Source of the DNA: Burkholderiales bacterium
GTDB taxonomy: Bacteria > Pseudomonadota > Gammaproteobacteria > Burkholderiales > Burkholderiaceae_C
DNA: 64,000 nucleotides
Assembly (NCBI GenBank): GCA_016213325.1
Contig: JACRAY010000024.1
Span: forward strand, 124,001-188,000
Reading direction: 5' to 3'
In this document: one piece after another, positions 36,051-46,092 of the stretch
How the letters are laid out: the number at the start of each line of letters is the position of its first letter
Position numbering within the stretch: position 1 is the first letter of the stretch
Program-made: the position numbers and the translations under genes
Notes under the pieces: model-generated
The model's input: the letters and a program-made list of their open reading frames with translations, nothing else
The model's database searches: none
What the model was told of the DNA's origin: nothing

Positions 36051-37470
36051 GGTGCAGCGCTTCCGACGGCGGCTGCGGCCAGGGACGCTGGGGTTCGCGG
36101 ATGTGTTCGAAGGCGCGCGCCACCTGCAGCACGCCGAGGTCGTCGAAGCGCTGCCCCACCACCTGCAGCCCGATGGGCAGGCCCGACTCGGTATAGCCGC
36201 AATTGACCGAAGCGGCGGGCTGCTCGGACATGTTGAACGGCACGGTGAAGCCGATGTGCTCCAGCGGCCGCAGCGGGTCGTTGGTGGGCGAGGGCAGTTC
36301 TGCCGGGAACGCCGGTACCGGCGACACCGGCGAGATCACGTAGTCGAAGGCGCGGCACGCGTTCACGGCGGCCACGCGCGTCAGGTGGAACTGGTGCGCG
36401 GCGCGGAACACCGCTTCGCCACCCATGCCGGCCACACTGTCGGCCCACTGCTGGATGTAGGGCAGCACGCGCGCCTTGGCGTCCGGCGCCAGCGCCTTCA
36501 GGTCGACGTGCGAGCGCATGCGCCAGAAGTGGTCCATGCCGTCGAGCATGGCCTGCGTCATGAAAGGCTGCATGGGCGCAACCACCGCACCGGCGCGCTC
36601 GAACAGGCGCGCGGCCGCCTCGACGGCCATGCGCACTTCGCTCTCGACGCGCAGCCCGCAGCCCGCGTCGAGCAGCAGCCCGATGCGCAGGCCCTTGAGC
36701 TTGTCCGCCCCGCGGTCGAAGGCGTGCCAGTCGATGTCCTGCGGCGGCAACGACATGCTGTCGCGCGCGTCCGGCCTGGACAGCGCCTGCATCATCAGCG
36801 CGGCATCGGCCACGGTGCGCGTCATGGGCCCCGCGACGCGGCCGGTGTAGGGCGGGTCGATCGGGATGCGGCCCAGGCTGGGCTTGAGCGTGAAGATGCC
36901 GCACCAGCCGGCCGGCAGGCGCAGCGACCCGCCGATGTCGGTGCCGATGTGCAGCGGCCCGTAGCCCGCAGCCGCAGCCGCGCCCGCTCCGGAACTCGAA
37001 CCGCCCGGCGTCTTCGACAGGTCCCACGGGTTGCGGGCCAGCTTGTGGAAGCTCGACAGCCCCGACGACAGCATGCCGTAGTCGGGCATGGTGGTCTTGG
37101 CGAGGATCACGGCGCCCGCTTCGCGCATGCGCGCGGCGGGCGGCGCGTCGGCCATGGCGGGCGTCGGGTCGGTGGCCGCCGTGCCCAGCGGAAGCGGGTC
37201 GCCTGCGGTGGCGATGTTGTCCTTGATGGTGACGGGCACACCGTCGAGCGGGCCCAGCTGGCCGCCGCGCATCCAGCGCGCCTCTGCGGCCCGCGCCTGT
37301 TCCAGCACGCTCTCGGGCCGCAGGAGGTACAGCGCGCACAGGTGGTGCTCCCAGCGCTCGACGTGGCCGAGCACCGCGCGGGCCACCTCCACCGGCGAGA
37401 ACTCGCGGCGGCGGTAACCCTCGATGAGCTGCGGCGCGGAGAGTTCGTGGAGTGCCGAGCCTACGACCAC
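36040..37470 (-). CDS. Amidase (amidase-signature family)
   Basis: A 476-residue amidase. The Ser-cisSer-Lys triad can be placed: Lys in VPVTIKDNIA, the middle Ser in the GGSSSGA loop and the nucleophile Ser in GTDIGGSLRLPA. It hydrolyses amide bonds of a small substrate. The start is GTG, overlapping the stop of the upstream solute-binding protein gene by 10 bases. Co-transcription with a dipeptide-type importer suggests that the imported compound is an amide or peptide that this enzyme cleaves in the cytoplasm; that is inference. Confidence 0.92.
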   Translation of the reverse strand: MVVGSALHELSAPQLIEGYRRREFSPVEVARAVLGHVERWEHHLCALYLLRPESVLEQARAAEARWMRGGQLGPLDGVPVTIKDNIATAGDPLPLGTAATDPTPAMADAPPAARMREAGAVILAKTTMPDYGMLSSGLSSFHKLARNPWDLSKTPGGSSSGAGAAAAAGYGPLHIGTDIGGSLRLPAGWCGIFTLKPSLGRIPIDPPYTGRVAGPMTRTVADAALMMQALSRPDARDSMSLPPQDIDWHAFDRGADKLKGLRIGLLLDAGCGLRVESEVRMAVEAAARLFERAGAVVAPMQPFMTQAMLDGMDHFWRMRSHVDLKALAPDAKARVLPYIQQWADSVAGMGGEAVFRAAHQFHLTRVAAVNACRAFDYVISPVSPVPAFPAELPSPTNDPLRPLEHIGFTVPFNMSEQPAASVNCGYTESGLPIGLQVVGQRFDDLGVLQVARAFEHIREPQRPWPQPPSEALHHVD

Positions 37471-38948
37471 GAGATCGTCGACAGGTCGTTCACGAAGATG
37501 GGCATGTTGTTCCACAGCCCCTTCAGGTTCTTGTTGGCGATGGTCACCCACTGCGGCTGGTACAGGTAGCCGTGCACCGCGTCTTCGGCCACGAGCTTCT
37601 GGATGTCCGCCAGGATCTTCATGCGCTCCGTGTTGTTCGCGGTCTGCTTGTACTTGTCGTACAGGGCGTTGAACTTCGGGTTCTCGTAGTTCCAGTAGTA
37701 GCCGGGCCGCGAGAAGTTGCCCAGGTCGAACGGTTCCACGTGCGAGATGATGGTCAGGTCGTAGTTCTTGTTGCCGTACGTGCCCGACAGCCACTGCGCC
37801 CATTCCACGTTCTGCAGCTTGGTCTTGATGCCGACCTTGCCGAGCATGGACGCGATCACCTCCCCGCCCTGGCGCGCATAGGGCGGCGGCGGCAGGGTGA
37901 TGGTGAGCTCCAGGTCGTTGACGCCGGCTTCCTTCAGCAGCGCCTTGGCCTTCTCGGGGTCGTACGCGTTGACCTTGGTCAGGTCGATGTAGCCGGGCGC
38001 GCTGGGCGGGTAGTAGCTGCCGATGGGCGTGCCGAAGCCGTCGGCCGCGCCCTTGATCACCGCCTGGCGGTCCAGCGCCATGTTGATGGCGCGGCGCACG
38101 CGCACGTCGTCCAGCGGCTTCTTCTTGTTGTTGATGGCCAGGATGGTCTTGGCGCGCGAGCCGCTGGTGAGCACCTGGAACTTGGGGTTGCTGCGGAACT
38201 GCTCGATGCCGCGCGCGGTGACGCGCTGGAAGGCGTCGACGTCGCCCGACAGCAGGGCGGCCATCTGGGCGGCCGGGTCCTGGATGAAGCGGAAGGTGGC
38301 GCGCTTCAGCTTGATGCTGGCGGCGTTGCGGTGGCCGTCCCACTTGGACATCACGACCGACGAGCCCTTGACCCAGTTCTCCAGCTTGAAGGGGCCGGTA
38401 CCCACCGGCTGGGTGGCGTTGGTGTCGGCGCTCTTCGGCTCCACGATGATGGCCGTGGCCTGTCCCATCAGGAACAGGAAGTCGGGGTCGATTTCCTTGT
38501 TGATCAGCACGACCGTGTGGTCGTCGACGGCCTGCGTGGAGATGTTGGCGAAGGTGCGCTTGTCCTTGTTGGTGCTCTTCTCGCCGCCCGCGCGGTCGAA
38601 GGAGAACTTCACGGTCTTCGCGTTGCAGGGCTCGCCGTTGCTGAACTTCACGCCCTTGCGCAGGCGGAAGGTGTAGGTGCGCAGGTCGGGCGAGACCTCC
38701 CAGCCTTCGGCCAGCAGCGGCGACACCGAGCCGTCGGGGTTGACCTTGGTGAGCGTCTCGAAGATGTTGTACAGCGTGATCTCGGCGATGGCCGAGGCGG
38801 CGCCGGCCGTCGGGTCCAGCCCCGGCGGCTCGAGCGTCATGGCCATCACGATGGTGTCCTTCTTCGACTGCGCGATCGCCCCGGCAGGCAGGCTGGCGAG
38901 GGCGGCGAGGGAGGCGGTGTGCGTGAGCACGCTGCGGCGCTTGATCAT
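37461..38948 (-). CDS. Dipeptide/oligopeptide-type ABC transporter substrate-binding protein
   Basis: A 495-residue SBP_bac_5 receptor with a signal peptide (about 1-26, RRSVLTHTA then AIAQ). Family segments are PPGLDPTAGA, AEGWEVSPDLRTYTFRLRKGVKFSNG and VGTGPFKLENW. It captures peptides, amides or opines in the periplasm for the DppBC-like channel. It is placed after the ATPase genes and before the amidase. The N-terminal RR is followed by a Ser, so it may leave by Sec rather than Tat. Confidence 0.94.
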   Translation of the reverse strand: MIKRRSVLTHTASLAALASLPAGAIAQSKKDTIVMAMTLEPPGLDPTAGAASAIAEITLYNIFETLTKVNPDGSVSPLLAEGWEVSPDLRTYTFRLRKGVKFSNGEPCNAKTVKFSFDRAGGEKSTNKDKRTFANISTQAVDDHTVVLINKEIDPDFLFLMGQATAIIVEPKSADTNATQPVGTGPFKLENWVKGSSVVMSKWDGHRNAASIKLKRATFRFIQDPAAQMAALLSGDVDAFQRVTARGIEQFRSNPKFQVLTSGSRAKTILAINNKKKPLDDVRVRRAINMALDRQAVIKGAADGFGTPIGSYYPPSAPGYIDLTKVNAYDPEKAKALLKEAGVNDLELTITLPPPPYARQGGEVIASMLGKVGIKTKLQNVEWAQWLSGTYGNKNYDLTIISHVEPFDLGNFSRPGYYWNYENPKFNALYDKYKQTANNTERMKILADIQKLVAEDAVHGYLYQPQWVTIANKNLKGLWNNMPIFVNDLSTISWS

Positions 38949-39025
38949 GGTGTGTGGCTCCAGGGGAGTAGCTAGCGAAAGAATCATCATTACGGCAACC
39001 CAACGGCAGTGCAAGAGGGATTTGC

Positions 39026-39826
39026 TTATGGAGGCGGTTGCGCCTCGGGAACGGCGGCCACCAGGGTGCGGGTGTACTCGTGCTGCGGCTCGTGGAAAAG
39101 GCGCTCGGGCGGCCCCTGTTCCACGATGCGGCCCTGCCACAGCACGGCGACGTCCTCGCACAAGTGGTGCACCACGGCCAGGTCGTGGCTGATCAGCATG
39201 TAGGTAATGCCGAAGCTTTCCTGCAGGTCCAGCATCAGGTTCAGCACCTGGGCCTGCACCGACACGTCGAGCGCGCTCACCGGCTCGTCGGCCACGATCA
39301 GCCGCGGCCGCGTGATGAGCGCCCGGGCGATCGCGATGCGCTGGCGCTGGCCGCCGGAAAACTCGTGCGGGTACTTGCCCAGGTCGTTGCGGCGCAGCCC
39401 CACCGAGTCCAGCACCTCGGCGGCGCGGTCGTGCTGCTCGGCGCGGCCGGCGCGCTCCTGCGCGCGCAGCGGCTCGGTGACGATGCGCTCTATGGTCTGG
39501 CGCGGGTCCAGCGAGCCATAGGGGTCCTGGAAGACCATCTGGAAGTCGCGCCGCGCCAGGCGCAGTTCTTCCGTGGGCAGCTTGTGCAGGTCGCGGCCCA
39601 GCATCCGCACGCTGCCCGACGTGGGGTGGTCGAGCGCCATCACGATGCGCGCCAGCGTCGACTTGCCCGAGCCCGACTCGCCCACGATGCCCAGGCTGCG
39701 GCCGGCCTCGATGGTGAAGCTCACGCCGTTGAGCGCGTGCACCTGACCGGGCGGCTCGAAGAGCTTCTCGCGCGGCATGGTGTAGTGCTTGTACAGGTCC
39801 TGAACCTGCAGCAGCGGCGCGTTCAT
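39026..39826 (-). CDS. ABC transporter ATP-binding protein, DppF/OppF type
   Basis: A 266-residue ATPase. Walker A is GESGSGKST, the signature is FSGGQRQR, Walker B is [12 protein letters not shown] and the switch His is in LISHD. Length fits the shorter OppF-type partner. It works as a heterodimer with the DppD-like ATPase to power the peptide importer. The ATG overlaps the stop of that gene (ATGA). Confidence 0.95.
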   Translation of the reverse strand: MNAPLLQVQDLYKHYTMPREKLFEPPGQVHALNGVSFTIEAGRSLGIVGESGSGKSTLARIVMALDHPTSGSVRMLGRDLHKLPTEELRLARRDFQMVFQDPYGSLDPRQTIERIVTEPLRAQERAGRAEQHDRAAEVLDSVGLRRNDLGKYPHEFSGGQRQRIAIARALITRPRLIVADEPVSALDVSVQAQVLNLMLDLQESFGITYMLISHDLAVVHHLCEDVAVLWQGRIVEQGPPERLFHEPQHEYTRTLVAAVPEAQPPP

Positions 39827-40815
39827 GCGGGGACCTCCGGCTGCGCGGCAGCGACGGCATCGAGGCGGATGCAGCGCGCGTGGTGCCCGTCTTCCACCCT
39901 GGAGGCCGCAGGCACGGTCACGTGGCACTCGGGGACGGTGAAGGGGCAGCGGCCCGCAAAGGGGCAGCCGGCGGGCAGGTCCACCAGCTCGGGTACGGTG
40001 CCGGGAATGGTCGCCAGGCGCCGGCCCTTCATCGAGTGCAGGCCGGGCCGGGCCGAGAACAGCCCGCGCGAGTACGGGTGCATGCGGTTGGCGAACACGG
40101 AGCGCGTGGGCCCGTCTTCCACCACCATGCCGCCGTACATCACGAGCATGTGCGACACGTTCTGGGCGATCACGCCGAGGTCGTGCGAAATGAGCATCAG
40201 CGCCATGCCGCGCTCGGCCACCAGCTCGCGGATCAGGTCCAGGATCTGCCGCTGGATGGTCACGTCGAGTGCGGTGGTCGGCTCGTCGGCGATCAGCAGG
40301 TCGGGCCCGCAGGCCAGGGCCATCGCGATGGTGATGCGCTGGCGCTGGCCGCCGGAGAACTGGTGCGGGTAGGCGTCGATGCGGCGCCCGGCATCGGGGA
40401 TGCCAACGCGGTCCAGCAGCCGGATCGCCTCCTTGCGCGCTTCGGCGGCCGACATGCCGCGGTGCAGCCGAAGCGGTTCGGCCACTTGCCGGCCGATGCC
40501 GTGCACCGGGTTCAATGCAGTCATCGGCTCCTGGAAGATCATGCCGATGCGGTCGCCGCGCAGCTTGCACATCTCGCGCTCGGGCTGGCCCACCAGCTCG
40601 CGGCCCTCGAAGACGATGCTGCCGGTGACCTTGGCGTTCTCGGGCAGCAGGCCCATCAGCGCCATCACCGTGATCGACTTGCCGCAGCCCGACTCGCCGA
40701 CGAGTCCCAGTGTCTCGCCCTTCTCGAGCGTGAAACTCACGTTGCGCACGGCGTATGCCGGGCCGCGGTGGGTTTGCAGCAGGACGGAGAGGTCGGTGAC
40801 TTCGAGGAGGGGCAT
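39823..40815 (-). CDS. ABC transporter ATP-binding protein, DppD/OppD type
   Basis: A 330-residue ATPase. Walker A GESGCGKS, signature FSGGQRQR and Walker [13 protein letters not shown] are all present. The C-terminal oligo_HPY region with conserved cysteines (CPFAGRCPF and a later C) can bind an iron-sulfur cluster in some members. It pairs with the DppF-like ATPase. An inverted repeat of 114 bases separates it from the upstream permease gene. Confidence 0.95.
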   Translation of the reverse strand: MPLLEVTDLSVLLQTHRGPAYAVRNVSFTLEKGETLGLVGESGCGKSITVMALMGLLPENAKVTGSIVFEGRELVGQPEREMCKLRGDRIGMIFQEPMTALNPVHGIGRQVAEPLRLHRGMSAAEARKEAIRLLDRVGIPDAGRRIDAYPHQFSGGQRQRITIAMALACGPDLLIADEPTTALDVTIQRQILDLIRELVAERGMALMLISHDLGVIAQNVSHMLVMYGGMVVEDGPTRSVFANRMHPYSRGLFSARPGLHSMKGRRLATIPGTVPELVDLPAGCPFAGRCPFTVPECHVTVPAASRVEDGHHARCIRLDAVAAAQPEVPA

Positions 40816-40832
40816 GGACTGCAGCTCAATGG

Positions 40833-40946
40833 CCAGGAAAGGAACGCAGAAGACGCAGAAACCTCGCAGAAGACGCAGAAGGATTCAATTGAAAAAACTT
40901 CTGCGTCTTCTGCGCAACTTCTGCGTCTTCTGCGTTCCTTTCCTGG
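40833..40946. repeat. Large inverted repeat built from a GCAGAAGAC unit, copy 2
   Basis: Arms of 51 bases (40833-40883 and 40896-40946) are inverted copies with few mismatches around a 12-base AT-rich centre. Each arm carries two CGCAGAAGACGCAGAA-like units. It lies inside the peptide-transporter operon, between a permease and an ATPase gene, starting 18 bases after the ATG end of the ATPase gene. In the transcript it would form a long hairpin. Copy 1 is at 21257-21356. Confidence 0.85.
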
Positions 40947-40953
40947 GAGTTTG

Positions 40954-41832
40954 TCATCTCTTCCTCGCCAACCGCGGATCGAACAGGTCGCGCAACCCAT
41001 CGCCCAGCAGGTTCAACCCAAGCACGGCCAACGCTATGGCGACGCCGGGGTAAACGGCCAGCATGGGCGCCTGGAACAGCAGCGTCTGGGCTTCGCTCAG
41101 CATGCGGCCCCACGACGGCTGCGGCGGCTGGGTGCCGAGGCCCAGGTAGGACAGGGCGGCTTCGGCCAGGATCGCTATGGCGAAACGGATGGTGGCCTGC
41201 ACGATCAGCACCGACAGGATGTTCGGCAGCACGTGTTCCACGGTGATGCTGAAAGCGCCCTTGCCGCAGGCGCGCGCCGCCAGCACGAACTCGCGCGCCC
41301 ACACGGCATTGGCCGAGGCGCGGGTGATGCGGGCGAAGGTGGGTATGTTGTAGATGCCGATGGCGATGATCGCGATCACCATGCCGGGGCCGAACACCGC
41401 CGTGAGCATGATGGCCGACAGGATAGCCGGGAAGGCGAAGCCGAAGTCGGCCACCCGCATGATCGCCTCTTCGACCCAGCCGCGCCGGGCAGAAGCGAGC
41501 AGGCCGAAGGCCGTGCCGATCACCAGGCCGATGCTGACCGCGACGATGCCCACCACGATGGAAGCGCGCGCACCCACCAGCAGCAGCGACACGATGTCGC
41601 GGCCATAAGCGTCGGCGCCCAGCAGGAATTTGCCGCCCGGCGGCGCGAGCTTCTGCGCCATGTCGACGTCATACGGGTCGTGCGGTGTCCACACGAACGA
41701 GAGCGCCGCCGCGCAGGCCAGCAGCAGCGTGAGCACCGCGCCGATGACGAAGCTGGGGTGGCCGAGGGCCCGCTTCCAGAACCCGGGCCCCTTCAGCAGG
41801 GGCGGCACCGCGACGGGAAGCGTTGCGCTCAT
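40954..41832 (-). CDS. ABC transporter permease, DppC/OppC type
   Basis: A 292-residue permease with an N-terminal helix, the DppC-type extracellular segment (HDPYDVDMAQKLAPPG then LLGADAYGRDI) and five further helices. The EAA loop is seen near ARACGKGAFSITVEHVLPN, and EAALSYLGLG is family-typical. The ATG overlaps the stop of the DppB-like gene (ATGA). It ends 7 bases before the inverted repeat. Confidence 0.95.
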   Translation of the reverse strand: MSATLPVAVPPLLKGPGFWKRALGHPSFVIGAVLTLLLACAAALSFVWTPHDPYDVDMAQKLAPPGGKFLLGADAYGRDIVSLLLVGARASIVVGIVAVSIGLVIGTAFGLLASARRGWVEEAIMRVADFGFAFPAILSAIMLTAVFGPGMVIAIIAIGIYNIPTFARITRASANAVWAREFVLAARACGKGAFSITVEHVLPNILSVLIVQATIRFAIAILAEAALSYLGLGTQPPQPSWGRMLSEAQTLLFQAPMLAVYPGVAIALAVLGLNLLGDGLRDLFDPRLARKR

Positions 41833-42779
41833 ATGTCGGACGCTTTCACGCGCGGGTCGATCGCGGCATACAGCAGGTCGACCACGAAGTTCACGATCAC
41901 CACCATGGCCGCCAGCAGCATCACGCAGTTGCGCACCACGATCAGGTCGCGGTTGGCGATGGACTGGAAGATCAGCCGCCCGAGCCCGGGCAGGTAGAAC
42001 ACCGTCTCCACCACGATGGTGCCGGCCAGCAGCTCGGCGAACTGCAGGCCCATGACGGTCACCACCGGAATCATCGCGTTGCGCAGCACGTGCCCCCACA
42101 GCGCGCCGCGCTGCGTCACGCCCTTGGCGCGCGCGGTGCGCACGAAGTCCTCGCGCAGCACCTCGAGCACGGCCGAGCGCGTGATGCGCGTCAGGATCGC
42201 CGACTGCACCACCGCCAGCGACAGCGCGGGCAGCATCAGCGCCTTGATGCCTTCCCAGATGTCTTCGTCCCATCCGGGGAAGCCGCCCGCCGAAAACCAC
42301 TTCAGGTGCACGGAAAACAGCAGGATCAGCAGGATGGCAAACCAGAAGTTGGGGATGGCGATGCCCACCTGCGTGAGCCCCATGATGCCCACGTCGCCCG
42401 CCTTGTTGTGCCGGGCGGCGGCGAAGATGCCGGCGCTGAGCGCGAGGATGGTGGTGAGCGTCATCGCCATGACGGCCAGCGGCACGGTCAGGGTCAGCCG
42501 TTCCAGCACCAGTTCGCCCACCGGCGTGCTGTACGCGTAGCTGAGCCCGAGGTCGCCCACCAGCATGCCGGTGACCCAGTCCCAGTAGCGCTCGAAGCCC
42601 GGGCGGTCGATGCCCAGCTTTTTGGCGAGCGCGGTCACGGCCTCGGGCGAGGCATCCGGCCCCATGAGGATCTGCGCCGCGTTACCCGGCAGTATCTCGA
42701 GGACCAGGAACACCACCACCGACGTGCCAACCAGCGTCGCGATGAGGGTGATCAGCCGCTTGAACAGGAACAGGCTCAT
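41829..42779 (-). CDS. ABC transporter permease, DppB/OppB type
   Basis: A 316-residue permease with six membrane helices. DppB features are FKRLITLIATLVGTSVVVF at the start, the LPGNAA segment and the EAA-like loop with RTARAKGVTQR. It is the first gene of the seven-gene minus-strand operon. The ATG at 42779 gives the family N-terminus; an upstream in-frame codon at 42821 would extend into repeat-like DNA. Confidence 0.95.
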   Translation of the reverse strand: MSLFLFKRLITLIATLVGTSVVVFLVLEILPGNAAQILMGPDASPEAVTALAKKLGIDRPGFERYWDWVTGMLVGDLGLSYAYSTPVGELVLERLTLTVPLAVMAMTLTTILALSAGIFAAARHNKAGDVGIMGLTQVGIAIPNFWFAILLILLFSVHLKWFSAGGFPGWDEDIWEGIKALMLPALSLAVVQSAILTRITRSAVLEVLREDFVRTARAKGVTQRGALWGHVLRNAMIPVVTVMGLQFAELLAGTIVVETVFYLPGLGRLIFQSIANRDLIVVRNCVMLLAAMVVIVNFVVDLLYAAIDPRVKASDI

Positions 42780-42804
42780 GGACCGCGGGATAATGCCAGA
42801 TATG

Positions 42805-42885
42805 GCCCCCACGCTTCTCACTTCGTGTAGTGCGCTGCCCCCCGAGGGGGCGTTAGCCTCCTTGAGGCGGCTCGGCGGAGGCTAA
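42805..42885. repeat. Family-type intergenic repeat with two hairpins ahead of the ferredoxin gene
   Basis: From about 42805 the DNA holds two stems: GCCCCC-CGA-GGGGGC (42837-42851) and TTAGCCTCC paired with GGAGGCTAA (42853-42861 with 42877-42885). The first part, with CACTTCGTGTAGTGCGCTG before the stem, resembles a repeat that I recall as frequent in Comamonadaceae genomes. The repeat ends directly at the ferredoxin ATG and provides its GGAGG ribosome site inside the second stem. Confidence 0.65.
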
Positions 42886-43500
<615 letters not shown>

Positions 43501-43504
<4 letters not shown>

Positions 43505-44127
43505 GATGGTTCCCCTCCCTGTGGTTCCGGCGGCCGCGGCGGCTTGGGCCGCGGCGGCTTGTGCGTGTGGACGATCAGCGTCGCCTTTTCCATTTCGCCC
43601 GCCAGCAGCGCCGGTGCGGCCTTCAGCGTGCGGGCAATCGTTTCTTCCATCAGGGTGCGTTGCTCGGGCGAGGGTTTTTTCAGCACCCAGTTGGCCACTT
43701 CGGACTTCACGCCCGGGTGGCCGATGCCGATACGCAGGCGCCAGTAGTCGTCGGTGCCCAGCTGCGCGTGGATGTCGCGCAGCCCGTTGTGCCCGGCGTG
43801 GCTGCCGCCGAACTTGAGCTTGGCCTGGCCGGGCACGATGTCGAGCTCGTCGTGCGCCACCAGCATCTCCTCGGGCTTGATCTTGTAGAAGCGCGCCAGC
43901 GCCGCCACCGACTTGCCCGACAGGTTCATGTAGGTCTGCGGCTCGAGCAGCCACACGACCTGCCCGTGCACGTTGCCGCGCGCCACCAGCCCGTGGTAGC
44001 CGCGGTCGAAAGACAGGTTGAGCTTGAGCTCGCGCGCGAGCGCGTCCACCCACCAGAAGCCCGCGTTGTGCCGCGTGCCTTCGTACTCGGTGCCGGGATT
44101 GCCCAAGCCAACGAACATTCGGATCAT
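43501..44127 (-). CDS. pth: Peptidyl-tRNA hydrolase
   Basis: A 208-residue Pth. Catalytic residues are visible: the Asn in GLGNPG, the His in TRHNAGF and the Asp in VAHDELD. It releases peptides from peptidyl-tRNA that drops off ribosomes. The ATG at 44127 starts right at the family N-terminus ([12 protein letters not shown]). The C-terminus has an unusual Pro/Arg/Lys-rich tail ([14 protein letters not shown]). It lies after the rplY terminator, so it may be partly on read-through transcript. Confidence 0.96.
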
Positions 44128-44143
44128 GAGAGGTATTAGAACC

Positions 44144-44171
44144 AAAAAAAGGCCCGCTGGAAGCGGGCCTT
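44144..44171 (-). terminator. Intrinsic terminator after rplY
   Basis: A 10-base stem (AAGGCCCGCT with AGCGGGCCTT) and 3-base loop, followed on the minus strand by a run of seven T. A classical rho-independent terminator, 35 bases after the rplY stop and just upstream of pth. Confidence 0.93.
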
Positions 44172-44205
44172 GTCCTTCTGCGGGCACAAAGGCCCTGTGA
44201 AGTTT

Positions 44206-44883
44206 TTACTTCTTCTTCTTTTCTTCCTTCTTCGCGGGCGCAGCCTTGGCAGGCTTCGCCTCGGCGGCCGGGGCGGGGGCGACGGCACCTTCGGCTGCGA
44301 CGGCGGCTTCCGCCGACTCTTCGGCTGCGGCCATCACCACAGACACCACCACCGGGTTCGGCTTGCCGTGCGTCACGGCCTTCACGCCCTTGGGCAGCGG
44401 GATGTCGTTCAGGTGCAGCACCGTGCCCTTCTTCAGCGCGGACAGGTCGACGTCGATGAACTCGGGCAGGTCGCCCGGCAGGCACGAGATGTCCAGTTCG
44501 GTCATCACCGGGTTCACCAGGCAGTGGTCCAGCTTGACGGCGTCGGATTCCTCGGCGCCCTTGAAGTGCAGCGGCACCTTCATGTGCAGGCGGGTGTTGG
44601 CGTCCACGCGCTGGAAGTCCACGTGCACCACCAGCGGCTTGTACGGGTGGTACTGCACGTCACGCAGCAGCACCTTACCGGTGGCGCCGCCCATTTCCAT
44701 CTCGAGGATGGACGAGTGGAAGGCTTCCTTCTTCAAGGCGTGCCACAGCGCGTTGTGGTCCAGCTCGATCAGCTGCGGCTGGCCAACGCCGCCGTAGACG
44801 ATGCCGGGCGTCTTGCCCACGTTGCGAAGACGGCGGCTCGCACCCGTCCCCTGCAGGTTGCGCTCGAAAGCGACGAATTTCAT
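44206..44883 (-). CDS. rplY: 50S ribosomal protein L25, long Ctc form
   Basis: A 225-residue bL25 of the two-domain Ctc type. The N-terminal domain (about 1-95) binds 5S rRNA and has [13 protein letters not shown]; the beta-rich TL5-type domain follows (about 100-190), and an Ala/Lys/Glu-rich low-complexity tail ends in a lysine run. The ATG at 44883 is preferred over an upstream one at 44907. It follows prs in the same direction, as usual in betaproteobacteria. Confidence 0.96.
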   Translation of the reverse strand: MKFVAFERNLQGTGASRRLRNVGKTPGIVYGGVGQPQLIELDHNALWHALKKEAFHSSILEMEMGGATGKVLLRDVQYHPYKPLVVHVDFQRVDANTRLHMKVPLHFKGAEESDAVKLDHCLVNPVMTELDISCLPGDLPEFIDVDLSALKKGTVLHLNDIPLPKGVKAVTHGKPNPVVVSVVMAAAEESAEAAVAAEGAVAPAPAAEAKPAKAAPAKKEEKKKK

Positions 44884-44959
44884 GACATTCTCCAATTCGG
44901 CAACCACCGCGACCAGTGTGCTGCCGGGTTCACAAATGCCCCGTTCAAGGGGCGCGAAA

Positions 44960-45937
44960 TCAGAACAGGTTGACCTGCTCCGAAAAAAGGCTCATGACCG
45001 ACTCGCCACGCGCGATGCGCTGGATCGTCTCGGCGATCAGCGGCGCCACCGTCAGCTGGTGGATCTTGTGGCAGCCGCGCGCGGCGTCCGACAGCGGGAT
45101 GGTGTTGGTCACCACCACTTCGTCCAGGGCGCTGCCCTGGGCGATGCGTTCGATGGCGGGGCCCGAGAAAATGGGGTGCGTGCAGTAGGCGTACACGTGG
45201 CGCGCCCCGCGTTCCTTCAGCACCTCGGCCGCCTTCACCAGCGTGCCGGCGGTGTCGATCATGTCGTCCATGATCACGCAGTTGCGGTCCTCGATGTCGC
45301 CGATCACGTGCATCACTTCGCTCACGTTGGCTTTCGGCCGGCGCTTGTCGATGATGGCGAGGTCGGTGCCGAGCTGCTTGGCCAGGGCGCGGGCGCGCAC
45401 CACGCCGCCGACGTCGGGCGACACCACGATCAGGTCGTCGTAGTTCTTCTGCCGCAGGTCGCCCAGCAGCACCGGCGACGCGTAGATGTTGTCGACCGGG
45501 ATGTCGAAGAAGCCCTGGATCTGGTCGGCGTGCAGGTCCATGGTCAGCACGCGCTGCACGCCCACGGTTTCCAGCAGGTTGGCCACCACCTTGGCCGAGA
45601 TCGGCACGCGGCTGGACCGCGGGCGGCGGTCCTGGCGGGCGTAGCCGAAGTAGGGGATGACGGCGCTGATCCTCTCGGCGGAGGCGCGCTTGAGCGCGTC
45701 GACCATGATCAGCAGTTCCATCAGGTTCTCGTTGGTCGGCGCGCAGGTGGACTGCACCACGAACACGTCGCGCGCCCGCACGTTCTGGTTGATCTCGACC
45801 GTGACCTCGCCGTCCGAGAAGCGGCTGACGCTCGCCGCGCCGAGCGCGATGCCCAAGTGGCTGGCGATCTCTTCCGCCAACGCCGGGTTGGCGTTGCCGG
45901 TGAAGACCATGAAATCGGGACCGGGGGCGGCTTGCAT
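44960..45937 (-). CDS. prs: Ribose-phosphate pyrophosphokinase
   Basis: A 325-residue PRPP synthase. Landmarks are the SDGEVTVEI flag region, YARQDRR, the [17 protein letters not shown] segment and the PRPP-binding loop with [12 protein letters not shown]. It makes PRPP from ribose-5-phosphate and ATP for nucleotide, His and Trp synthesis. tRNA-Gln lies 55 bases upstream and rplY downstream, a standard arrangement. Confidence 0.98.
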   Translation of the reverse strand: MQAAPGPDFMVFTGNANPALAEEIASHLGIALGAASVSRFSDGEVTVEINQNVRARDVFVVQSTCAPTNENLMELLIMVDALKRASAERISAVIPYFGYARQDRRPRSSRVPISAKVVANLLETVGVQRVLTMDLHADQIQGFFDIPVDNIYASPVLLGDLRQKNYDDLIVVSPDVGGVVRARALAKQLGTDLAIIDKRRPKANVSEVMHVIGDIEDRNCVIMDDMIDTAGTLVKAAEVLKERGARHVYAYCTHPIFSGPAIERIAQGSALDEVVVTNTIPLSDAARGCHKIHQLTVAPLIAETIQRIARGESVMSLFSEQVNLF

Positions 45938-45992
45938 GGCAATTAATTGGGGTCAGATTCCAATTTTTGGCAGCGACGCTGCTTCGTAAATT

Positions 45993-46069
45993 TGGCAGGG
46001 GAGGAAGGATTCGAACCCTCGAATGCCGGAATCAAAATCCGGTGCCTTAACCAACTTGGCGACTCCCCT
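45993..46069 (-). tRNA. tRNA-Gln (anticodon TTG)
   Basis: The 77-base gene folds as a tRNA: acceptor AGGGGAG with CTCCCCT, discriminator G and an encoded CCA end. The anticodon stem CCGGA/TCCGG presents loop TTTTGAT with anticodon TTG, which reads CAA and CAG. The T arm reads GGTTCGAATCC-type. It lies 23 bases after the ispE stop on the same strand, so it is probably processed from the lolB-ispE transcript. Confidence 0.96.
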
Positions 46070-46092
46070 ACACAGGAGGACGGCCGAAAAAT

